This document shows positions 45,935-55,700 of a stretch of DNA of 64,000 nucleotides, in pieces (the first letter of the stretch is position 1; each line of letters opens with the position of its first letter). The stretch lies in contig NW_023501036.1 of NCBI RefSeq assembly GCF_014066305.1, positions 1,499,501 through 1,563,500 on the forward strand, read 5' to 3'. The notes under the pieces are model-generated. The model had not been told where the DNA came from and did no database searches. It saw only the letters and a list, made by a program, of their open reading frames with translations. The stretch is from Letharia columbiana. Taxonomy: Eukaryota; Ascomycota; Lecanoromycetes; Lecanorales; Parmeliaceae. The translations under genes were made by a program, and so were the position numbers.

Positions 45935-46724
45935 GCGTGTGAAGGGGACGATGGTGCAAAAAGGGACGCTGTGATGGAATTGGGTATGCAGGTATCAAGA
46001 TCTATCGAGACCGCGGTGTTACCCTGCGTCCCGTATGCTCCTATTACTACAGAAATACACAGCACCGAGCCCTCTTCTGATCGTCAAATGGTTCGTCAAC
46101 TTATGGAAAAGGTCCAATCAGAAGAACGGTACTGACGTTCACCCTTTGTCTACCTCTGATGGTCAATTCCCGAGCTGATTGAGCGGAAGATCGGGGACGA
46201 CGGAGAAGCAGAGAAAACAGCAGGGGGAACAAGAAGCAGGACACAAAAGGAGAAAGCTCTCAAATGCATAAAACTCAGACGTTGCTACAGTTCCCTTTGT
46301 GCCACTCACGTCCTACGAAGACAGCATTGAAGGGATTCCATACCACAGTCGTTGGGGTAGGCGTTTCCCCAGGGCGATAGGAACGTTGCTATCTCATGTA
46401 GACATCATTGCCGTCTCTTTCCGTCTCATTCACTCCTTGCTTGATGGGTGTGCAAAACTTTTGCTCCCTGGTGATGGTCTGGATAAATACTTATGCACCT
46501 TTTACACACGGTGAAAGCACAATTCCTTGATTGCGTCGAATTCTAGCCTTCGCATTGATACTCATTCCAAACAAAGCTCTGCAGCATCCAAACGCTAGCA
46601 GAAACCACCGAACACCTGCGCTATGCAATGCTATACTTTCTATACCAAAGGCCAAAATAACCCCAACGCCTCCGCTTGATCCGCAGAGCCAGTCGCATCC
46701 CGTATCGACATCGCTATGGCCTAG
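45935..46724. other. Convergent spacer, PGS1 and SLP1
   Basis: This 790-bp spacer contains short frames only. No gene, tRNA or repeat was recognised. Confidence 0.5.
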
Positions 46725-49490
46725 CTAAGTCACCCCGACGGCCTCTGGTGGCAACAATGTCCTTTTTCCAAGCTCCCGCTGCTCATCCCGCTGTCCACTC
46801 GGCGTAGAAGGGCTGCTCCTCGTCTGCCATACTGCTCCCTCTTCCGGCTCCGGTGAACAATCCCTCGAGTGATCATCGCCATCACTGGCAGGCTCGTTTT
46901 GGTGCTCTCCAGACGAAGGCAGAGACGTCGGCGTTGGAGGCGCATATTCGATGGTGATGTTGGGGTTCTTCCTTCCATCATCGAGCTGTGACTCTTCTGA
47001 CGGACTACTGCGGTGTGTCAAGTCGCGAAACAGACCATGTCGTGACGAAGGTCTTGTGGATGATGGACTATTGGGCGAACTCTCGATAGAAGGAGCGTAG
47101 CGCGACAAGTTAGCAGAAGACTTGTTGACAGCATGCTGCACCACTGGTGGGAGCTCGAGGTAGGTAGCTTGTGAGCTGTGACGGGAGAAGATTATGAGGC
47201 CCAAACACAGTAGGATGAGACCGAATTGAACGATTGCCATCCGTTTTTGGAAGACAATCTCGTCTGCTAAAAGGCTGAGGCGGGCGCTGAGGGCGAGGAC
47301 CTCATGCTGAGATTGTTCACGTTGAGATGAGAGCTCGAGTACAGTGGATTGCCAGATCTGATCGTACTGGTGGCGGAAATCACGGAGCTCAGTCAAGACA
47401 GTCGTATTCAGAATTTCCAGAAAAGCAGTGGTTTTTCCCAACTGTCGCTTTTCGACTTTTGAGAAAGCATCGCGCAGAATGCGAGATTGTTCTTCAATAT
47501 ATTGAAGTGAAAGTGTAGAATTCGATTCGAGGAGCTGCAGGCGTTTGTGGACAGATTTGAAGAATGATTCTTGTGTGGTAGGACTAGGGTTGGCAGGTTG
47601 CGTGGAGGATGAATGACCTCTCACGATGGACGCCGACGTCTGATTCGATGATCTTGTTGGTTCCGACTTGTTCTGAATTGCACCCTTGTCCGAGACGACT
47701 GGGAGTACAGTCTTTGAAGACTCTGAGAGTCTGGTGGTGGTTTCGTTGGTGGAAAAGGTCCCGTGAGAGGGCGTCTGAATGGCTATAACAACCGATGACG
47801 CCCCAGGGATCCTTTCAGTCTGACCAATAGGTACCGAGGCTGGTGGCGGAGGTACAGCATCATTCGGCCGGTCCTCAGGGTTGCAGACAGACTTGTTGTG
47901 AGCAGATGAAGCAGGCGAAAGTACCATTTGCATAGCCACAGAGAAGTTATAGGACGTGAAGCCTGGCGACGACAAGGGGTCGGGACTCGAAGACACGGTG
48001 GCATCTGACATTCTTGAAGGGGTGCTCGACGGTAGGTTAACCGAGCTCGCTGTTGTGGCACTTGAAGGTCCAGTCGGTGTTGCATCAGCTTCTTCCAAGG
48101 TCTCCTGGACTTTCTCTTTCAATGCATCGGCACTGACAAGGTCTGCTAGTACCGAATCTACTAAACCTCCTTCTTCGACATCGCCAGCTTCACTATCCGA
48201 GTCATCATCGTTCCTTGACCCCTTCACGTCGTGATTGAACTCCTCCATCATCGTAGTGCCATGGACTCTCAAAAGACTGACGGGGCAGTAGTACTCGTTC
48301 CCAAAGTGCGCCAAGAACTCAACTCGCAGATATCTTGCCCAGATCAAAGGGTTATCAACCAGGAAAGCTTGCACATCTCGACTGTTCCTTGCCTCAAAGG
48401 TTCCAAGCTCCCTCCACTTGTCGAGCTTCACAGGATATCGATCCGAGACACTGACGCGAAATGTCCGGAACATTGAGCTGAAGAACTCGAAGTTTGCTAG
48501 TACCACGGTATCGATCAGGATATCATCGCAGAGTTCGACGATGAAGAATTTGTTCTTCGCAGAACAGATGTTGAGCATGTAGCTATCTTTGTTCTCCACT
48601 AGGACACTAGTAGACCCTTTGCACTCTGGGTTTGTTTTCAGGACGGTGGAGGCACAGTCAAAGGATGCGTAGTTGGACCTTTCCTTGCAAGTCTTCCCAG
48701 CATCCTTTCCCCTCTTACGGGGGCCTGATGGCTCGTCCGCTGACTTATCTTCACTGCGCTCACCCTTCGAAACTTGAGCAGTGCCGTGGTGTGGCGGAGA
48801 TTGGGTAGGTGGTGGGTTGCCCGGGTCGACGAATCCGCCAAAATCTATCTCAATCTCCGTGTCCTCGCCCAACGAGTCCAACGCGTTATTGATACCTCCG
48901 GGCCTCCGTCTTTGCTCTGCGCCACCTCCAGCCCTTGCACCCAAATTTTCTGCAGATTGCCCGGCTTTGGCCAGATTCCGGCTCTTCCATTCTTCAAACG
49001 AAAGAAAGTTGGCATTGTCCAGGGGCGAGTCAGACTCGGTCTCCTGCTCGACTTCGATCGTTGTCTTAGCTTGCTGTGTAATTTCGGAAGCAAAAGGTGC
49101 TGAAGCGGGACCTTGCTGATGGCTCGTAGCAGCAGTCGCGCTTCCGGATGATGTGGACGAGTCAGAGGCCGCCGGCTGGGTGTCACGTTGCAGTTCAGGA
49201 ACTGGTATTGTTGCATCTTGTGTGTTTGAAGGCGCATCCACGGATCGGTGCGACGTGGAGGGAGTCTCCGTCGGGGATACCTCTTGTAGTTTCGGCTTGC
49301 TCGCCCAGCTTGTTGTAAGGCATTGCTGTGGCAGAGTCTGCGTGATGTAGTTGATGCTTCGAGATGGACATGTCGATGGGCCAGTTACAGAGGGTATGGA
49401 GGTCCCTGTGTCGACCTGTGAGCCCGAAGCGGTGATGGCAAGCAGCAGCAGTGCCGCTGCTGCGAAAGCATGGCCGCGTGACCTGGCCAT
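46725..49490 (-). CDS. SLP1: SUN-like ER protein SLP1
   Basis: SLP1/Osteopotentia-type proteins carry a mid-protein SUN-like domain and in yeast act with Emp65 to protect soluble ER proteins from degradation. One exon encodes 921 aa. Residues 1-24 form a signal peptide (FAAAALLLLAITASGSQ). A long disordered Ser/Thr/Pro region includes LSFEEWKSRNLAKAG, a conserved motif of this family. The SUN-like domain spans about 263-420: KTCKERSNYASFDC, LNICSAKNKFFIVELCDD and DTVVLANFEFFSSMFRTFRV, ending FGNEYYCPVSLLRVHGT. A coiled coil at about 650-745 is followed by one transmembrane helix (IVQFGLILLCLGLIIF) and a Ser/Pro-rich tail. It is complete with no frame problem. Confidence 0.94.
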   Translation of the reverse strand: MARSRGHAFAAAALLLLAITASGSQVDTGTSIPSVTGPSTCPSRSINYITQTLPQQCLTTSWASKPKLQEVSPTETPSTSHRSVDAPSNTQDATIPVPELQRDTQPAASDSSTSSGSATAATSHQQGPASAPFASEITQQAKTTIEVEQETESDSPLDNANFLSFEEWKSRNLAKAGQSAENLGARAGGGAEQRRRPGGINNALDSLGEDTEIEIDFGGFVDPGNPPPTQSPPHHGTAQVSKGERSEDKSADEPSGPRKRGKDAGKTCKERSNYASFDCASTVLKTNPECKGSTSVLVENKDSYMLNICSAKNKFFIVELCDDILIDTVVLANFEFFSSMFRTFRVSVSDRYPVKLDKWRELGTFEARNSRDVQAFLVDNPLIWARYLRVEFLAHFGNEYYCPVSLLRVHGTTMMEEFNHDVKGSRNDDDSDSEAGDVEEGGLVDSVLADLVSADALKEKVQETLEEADATPTGPSSATTASSVNLPSSTPSRMSDATVSSSPDPLSSPGFTSYNFSVAMQMVLSPASSAHNKSVCNPEDRPNDAVPPPPASVPIGQTERIPGASSVVIAIQTPSHGTFSTNETTTRLSESSKTVLPVVSDKGAIQNKSEPTRSSNQTSASIVRGHSSSTQPANPSPTTQESFFKSVHKRLQLLESNSTLSLQYIEEQSRILRDAFSKVEKRQLGKTTAFLEILNTTVLTELRDFRHQYDQIWQSTVLELSSQREQSQHEVLALSARLSLLADEIVFQKRMAIVQFGLILLCLGLIIFSRHSSQATYLELPPVVQHAVNKSSANLSRYAPSIESSPNSPSSTRPSSRHGLFRDLTHRSSPSEESQLDDGRKNPNITIEYAPPTPTSLPSSGEHQNEPASDGDDHSRDCSPEPEEGAVWQTRSSPSTPSGQRDEQRELGKRTLLPPEAVGVT

Positions 49491-50268
49491 TCCTCATTCA
49501 TGTTTACTGCATACATATACTGGAGCTGAAGTTCAGAGAGCAGGAGCTTCTCCGATCTAGGTACTTTCTGGGATGATGAATGTTGTAAATAGATAGATAA
49601 CGGAAATGTTGCGACCCTCGAACGATCGAACATCTGGCAAGACTGCAAGCCCAGCAGACGCAAACCGGGCGCCTCAAGTTCACGCTTCTATGTAAGATTA
49701 AAGTCTATCTGTCAGATTAGGCGCCGGGACTTGCCGAACGCCACAACTTTGTTCTGCCAGCGACGAGGCGGTGCAGGACTTTTGGTGCCAGCCTCCGTAC
49801 TCTAGACTCTAGTCCTAGAGTCACCAGAGGATAAGTTACTTTGAGGTCAGCACCGTAGATATTCAAGATCAGCTCTATCCCCAACCTAGAGTCTTGTGTA
49901 GCAGCTCGTCCCATGGGTTAACCAAGCACCCTGAGGTAATCTGTCGACCATGGTCCATGGTCCATATCCCAGACCATAGATGGAATGCTTGGATCATAAA
50001 ATAAGCCGCGGATGAGCATCTCCACAGCTTTTGCTTACTACATATAGGCAGCCCAAGATCTACTCTCACACGGACAACGATCAAGCTCCATACGAGTATC
50101 AGCCCCATGGAAAAAATATACTCATTAGACAGCTGCACCAAGTCCAAGTCTCTTATGCGCAATCCTCAGGCTAATCCACCAATTGCATCATAGTAAAGCT
50201 GCTTGCTTTGCCTTTGATTCTCGCGCCTCAAGGAGGTCCCATTATTTGGGCGTGACTGTTTCTAAATA
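49491..50268. other. Spacer, dehydrogenase 3' end to SLP1 promoter
   Basis: This 778-bp spacer presumably holds the SLP1 promoter. It includes a small palindromic cluster CTCTAGACTCTAGTCCTAGAG at about 49800-49820. No gene was recognised. Confidence 0.45.
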
Positions 50269-51538
50269 TCACGCAGACCCAGCAGTGACTCCCTTGACAA
50301 CTATCTTTCCCACTTCAGACTGATTCATCAACAACTCAAAAGCATCTTTCGCTTCTCTCCATTCGAAAGTCTTTGCAATAACAGGGCGGATCTTGTCAGC
50401 GTCTACTCTCCGGACTAATTCCTCGCTCATCGTCTTGCTCGAACCCAGTTGTCCTCGCACTACGAGACACGCGAAGTCAGTGGAGAAAAGGTCCGGACTT
50501 GTCATCGCATATCCACGCCGGACTCACCTGTCTTTGCACCATAGAGGATCGCCGGAACGATATCAATCTCCTTCGCTGGCGTCAAAATACCTACAATGGA
50601 CACGATCCCGCCCTGCCGGAGACTACCCAACGAATGCTCAATGGTCCCTGCTCCACCAACGTCGAGTACAAAATCCACGCCTTTGCCATCGGTCATCTTC
50701 GTCACCTCTTCCTCCCAGTTTGGAGTGTGTCGGTAGTTGATTGTATGGTGGGCGCCTAACTGCTTCGAAAGCGCAAGCTTCTCGTCGGAACTAGAGGTAG
50801 CAATAACAGTCGCACCGGCTGCCGCTGCAAGCTGGCCAGGAAGAGTTCGTCAACTCGTGTCCACAACATTATCATTCGATCACGCACCTGGATAGCGATG
50901 GTACTAACACCACCAGTTCCCTGAACCAGAACCCATGTACCATCCCCAACTGGCTGCTCTGGCACAAAGAAAAGCGAATGGCAAGCCGTGCTCCCAGCAG
51001 TAGGCAACACGCTCGCTTCCTCCAAGCTCAGATGCTCAGGAACTTTGATCAGTCTCTCATCACCAACGACCATATACTCTGTCAAAGTCCCCGCCACCGT
51101 GCCCGCACCAAAGGCTTTCGTAATGTCAAAGCCTCTCTCGTCTCGTCCATTGAGCCAGGTGTTGGGATGCAAGATCACCCTATCACCTGCTTTCCAAACG
51201 GAATCTGTGCCGAGTTCTTCTACGATGCCTGCGGCATCACTGCAGGGTACTAGACCCGCAGAAGTTGGCACGGGATAAAGGGGTGAGGAGGTCAAAACGA
51301 GGAGGTCCCGGGCGTTGAGGGCGACTATGCGAAAGGAGGTTAGCTAACGGTAAGTAGAGTAGTACCGCCGTTAAGGTACAATTCAACCCTCCCACAGACC
51401 TGCGTGGATACGAACTAAGGTTTCTTTCGGTCCAGGAACAGGCTTGGGAACGTCTCGGAGTTCAAGGTTGACAAGGGCTTCGGGAGATTGCCGTGATGCA
51501 TTTGTGATTCTTTGGTGAACTTGCCACTGTTGAGGCAT
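50269..51538 (-). CDS. Zinc-type alcohol dehydrogenase-like oxidoreductase (MDR)
   Basis: Exons 51538-51400, 51324-50888, 50831-50528 and 50459-50269 give 356 aa. All three introns are GT-AG and keep frame, with the first joining VRIHA to VALNARDLLVL. Conserved blocks of the medium-chain dehydrogenase fold are GLVPCSDAAGIVEELG, GDRVILHP, the cofactor loop WVLVQGTGGVSTIAIQ|LAAAAGATVIATSSSDEKL and the substrate-side DFVLDVGGAGTIEHSL. The catalytic-zinc residues of classical ADHs are not obvious (no GHE motif), so a zinc-independent NAD(P)H enone or quinone reductase type is possible. The substrate is unknown. It lies head to tail with SLP1 on the same strand without sign of co-function. Confidence 0.85.
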
Positions 51539-52739
51539 TGTGCAGATCTATTTGAACGAGGCGTGTTGGGTTTGCTTAGGTGTATCGTGTTGGAAGTATT
51601 GTAAAACAAGACCTTTTACAGAAGGATCCCAGATATCAATTTGATTTCAAAGCAATGCACAAGGTCACGTGATCCCCCCAAGACTGGACAACCACAAATG
51701 CTTTCCCTCCGCGCAGTCGCATACAGTATCTTCGTACTTCTTTCCCGCCAGACTACCTCAAGAACTCTGCTTCCCGGGCTCGAAACATCCCATAAACGGC
51801 GATGCGATCGCTCGTAGATCGGACAGAGTCAGCGACTTCGTCCAACCAAGTCTTGCAGGCTGGCTCTTCATCAAACGCAGCGGTCCTGGATATCCGCTCG
51901 ATCAGGAGCTCGCGACGGACTTTCGTTTCCGGCGTCCGTAGGCCGTCCGTCGTTATATCCTGCGGTCGTCATGGCTCAGAACCCGGGGATTCGACTTCGG
52001 CCGATTAAAAAACCTTGGGTGCAACGATTCCTGGGCAACGCGGTTGTTCATGTGCTGGATGCCGATGATGGGGATTCCGCCTCCCCCAATTATCGAAAAT
52101 GTTCAAGGGGCTTTCGAACTTGTCGTTTGTGATAATAGGAACGCTTGACCGTACGCGTCGAAAAGGTCACATGCCCCGAGATGGACGGCAGATGACACTC
52201 TTCCGTGGATCATTTTGCCGAAGATGATCGGGATGGAGGCCAACTGTCACAGCGATAGACCGTTACACCTGTCTTCTTGCCTTCTCGCCAAACTTTGAGG
52301 TAAGCTGTCAGGAAGGAGGGGCAGTCGCCGCGGTCCGAACCCCCCCTGAAAGCTGTGGGATACAGCAGCAGGCAGCGAAGAGCAGATCGCGAGATGGTTG
52401 TTTTGGCAGGCTCGTAGATCAGACAGAAGGTAGCACATTTTTCGGTTTGAGGCCTTGAGAAGTGCATGAAGCAGAGAGGACGTGTGTATCTTACGATAGA
52501 ATCATTCTTGCTGACAATTTGCCAGGATGTTTCCCAATGTTCGCGCTTTGATCAAAGTTGGCAACTCGCCAAATACGGTCCTGTGATTACTTGGTTGCAA
52601 CATACACCTAGCGATGTATTGAAGCAACCTCTATCTATGCATTACCGAGAGCAATCCGCTGTAGAACGCCGCCCGCTATGCACAACGAAGCAGGTAGGGA
52701 GGTACCAGGGCATATATACAGAGAAAGGAGTATAAGGTC
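51539..52739. other. Spacer between dehydrogenase and ABC transporter
   Basis: This 1.2-kb region contains short overlapping frames on both strands (for example 51669-51941) with Arg/Ser-rich, composition-driven translations. No domain, RNA or repeat was recognised. Confidence 0.45.
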
Positions 52740-55700
52740 TCAAACATCAATCAGCTTCTTCTTTTGGGCCGCCTTGTTAGCTCCTTCAGTCAAGGCCTCC
52801 AAATCACCACTCATTTCGCACATGCCTCGGAAGATACCCCCTTCCCTCGAAATGAGCTCCCAAGGGGCGTCGTACTCAATGACCTCGCCCTTCTCCAGGA
52901 CAAGTACTTTGTCATAATCAATGATCGTTTGCAGACGATGCGCAATCGTAAGGATAGTGCTTTCCTTGACGTCTCGTAGCGTGTCTTGAATCTTGCTGTC
53001 GGTGGCGTAGTCAATCGAAGCGGTAGCCTCGTCCATGAGCAGGACACGTGGAGCTTTAAGGAGAGCACGTGCCAGACAGAGAAGTTGACGTTGACCTTGT
53101 GACAAATTGGATCCAGACTCGGCAATGGGTGAGGATAAATTGGTAAAGACATTGGCATTTTCCAGGGTATTTGTCATCTTCTTCGCAAGGTCGTTATCAT
53201 TGTTATCATCGGAATCGTTGTTCGAAGATGGAGGAGAATCCGGTGGAGTAGGAAGGTCAGGCACAATGGAGGTTGCCGAGGACGATCCAGCATCGGAAGT
53301 TGGAATCCCTATTAGCTGTACTCGGCGTAGAGTAGCAAAGATTTCCTCATCTGTGAAGAGACTGAAAGGGTCGAGGTTGCTCCTGACTGTGCCGGTAAAC
53401 AACGTTGGGTCTTGCGGAACAATGGTTATTGCTTCTCGTAAGTCTTGAAGGCCGATTAGACCAATATCAACGTCGTCAATAACAATCTTTCCCTCTACTG
53501 CCTCCAAGCCACGGAACAGTGCGAGAGCCAGAGAGCTCTTCCCAGCCCCTGTTCTTCCCACGATACCTACCCTTTCTCCAGGCTGAACGTTGAAAGTTAG
53601 ATTTGTGAGTACAGGCTCCAGATCAGGCCGGTATCGCGTTGTGTAATTCATAAATTGAATTGCCCCTTGACTAGGCCAATTCCCTGCCGGGCGAGCCTCA
53701 TCAATTATTGCCTTGGCTTCCTGCTCTACTTCGATGTATTCCTTCACACGCTCCACAGAGTTCATGTTTTGCTCGTTCATGGAGTACAAACGGACTAGCC
53801 AGAGGACATTCTCAGTGAACATGACGGCGTAAGTCAAAGAGAGACCTGCGGAGCCAGCATCAATAGTTCCTATGCTCAATATGACAAAGACGCCAGCGAA
53901 GAATGCTACGAGAGCACCAGTGAAATCCACTCGTAAGGCAAGCCAGCGGTTGGCAGCCCAGAGGTAGATGAATGGCCTGTTGTGAGTGTCGACACGAGTT
54001 TGGTTGTCTCGGATAAAGCGCCTCTCCTCTCCGTAAGCTCGAATCGTGACGATGCCGCTCAGTGTCTCTCCAAATTGCTGGTAGAGAGGACTTCGCTGGA
54101 CTGACTCCAAACGTTTCAGGTCTCGGGAAGATCTCAAATAGAACTGCCCAATTGCAAAGTAGATGATAGTAATGAAGAAGCCTGCGATGAGGAATCCTGG
54201 TGTAATAACGGAGATCAAAATGACGATACTTATCAGTGAAAACAAGCAGCCAAGCACACCGACAGCAACGGGAGCGACATCCTGATCGATGGCCTCTATG
54301 TCTTTCGAGAATCTGTTCATAAGCTGACCTAGAGGAGTAGTGTCAAAGAACTGTAGCTTAGCTCTTGCCACCGATTCAAGTAGGCGCCTATGAAGTGTCC
54401 TGGATGCTCTCAAAGAACCCCAGAAGATGTAGCCTTCCCGTATCAGAGATACGAAGATGTAGAAGAGCGAAAGCAATGCGTATATGATCAAATAATACCA
54501 CGCATCTATCTTGTCATCCGACGATGCCATAGTATTGATGGACGATGGTGATTTGGAGGAGAGAGGTAGACTCCAGAAAGATGAGCCGGTGGAGAAAGAT
54601 TTCGAGGAGAAAGCCGCACCATGGAGATGGCTGGTGGTATGTAGGTCCGTTCCAGTTGCCATCAAATCCACACTCTGGATACTTCTTGTGTACCGATTGG
54701 CCCATGTTCGAATCCAGACGTTGCAGGCCACGGAACCTACTTGTTGCAGTCCGAAAGCGACAAAAGCAAGCAGCCAGTAATGCCATGGACCCATGGAGAC
54801 AAGATACATCTTGATGACTTTGGTATTGACACTGCCCGTGGCTTTGGCTTCGGTCCTAATGTTGGCATTCTCATCCTTAGTCTTCGATTTGGAGTTCGGT
54901 TCCTTTGGTGCTGTATTTGCATGACCGTTCGCTTCCGGAATGTGTCCATCGGTATCTTTTTTAGTTTCACCATCTAGGTTCAGCGCCGACAAGTTTCTTG
55001 AATGTATCTGCGAGCCACCCCTAGAACCCGGTCTGGGTATGAGAAGTTCATCTCCAAGAGCCCCCGAAGCCAGCACCTCGTCAGGAGAACCTTGAGCCGA
55101 AATTTTGCCATTCAGCAAGGCCACGACATAATGGGAACGCGGAACACAAAGCGCGATATTGTGAGTGACGAGTATGCAAGTCCTGCCGAGCATCAAGGGA
55201 CCCATGATGCAGTGCTCGAATATGTGCTTAGCAGTGTGAGAGTCAACAGCACTTAGGCAGTCATCCAAGAGTACATGTCTTGAATTGCAATAGAGTGCCC
55301 TTGCTAGCGAGATTCGTTGTTTCTGCCCTCCTGACAGAGTTATGCCTTTCTCTCCGACTAGGGTGGAGTCGCCATTGTCAAGGATCTCGAGGTCTCTTTC
55401 CAACGCACAGGCTGCAATAACGGATGTGTAGCGCAGTTCATCGAGCGGTGCAGCGAATAGGATGTTTTGTTTGATGGTATCGTTAGCAAGCCATGCTTGC
55501 TGAGCGCAGTATGCTATGCTCTCGGTAAGATGGGTTTCTGGGTCCTCTCTAAGTGTCTCCCGGCTCTGTCCGCCTGGAAGAAATACGAAACCTTCGATGA
55601 GCGTCATCTCCCCAAGCAACGCCATGAGAAGAGACGTCTTGCCAGACCCAGTAGGTCCAACGATGATGTTAAGGCATCCTATCAAGAAGCGAATGTCCAT

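Noticed and set aside
51669..52467. ORFs between the dehydrogenase and the ABC transporter
   Set aside because: Translations are Arg/Ser-rich without domains, and overlapping frames on the opposite strand are equally long.
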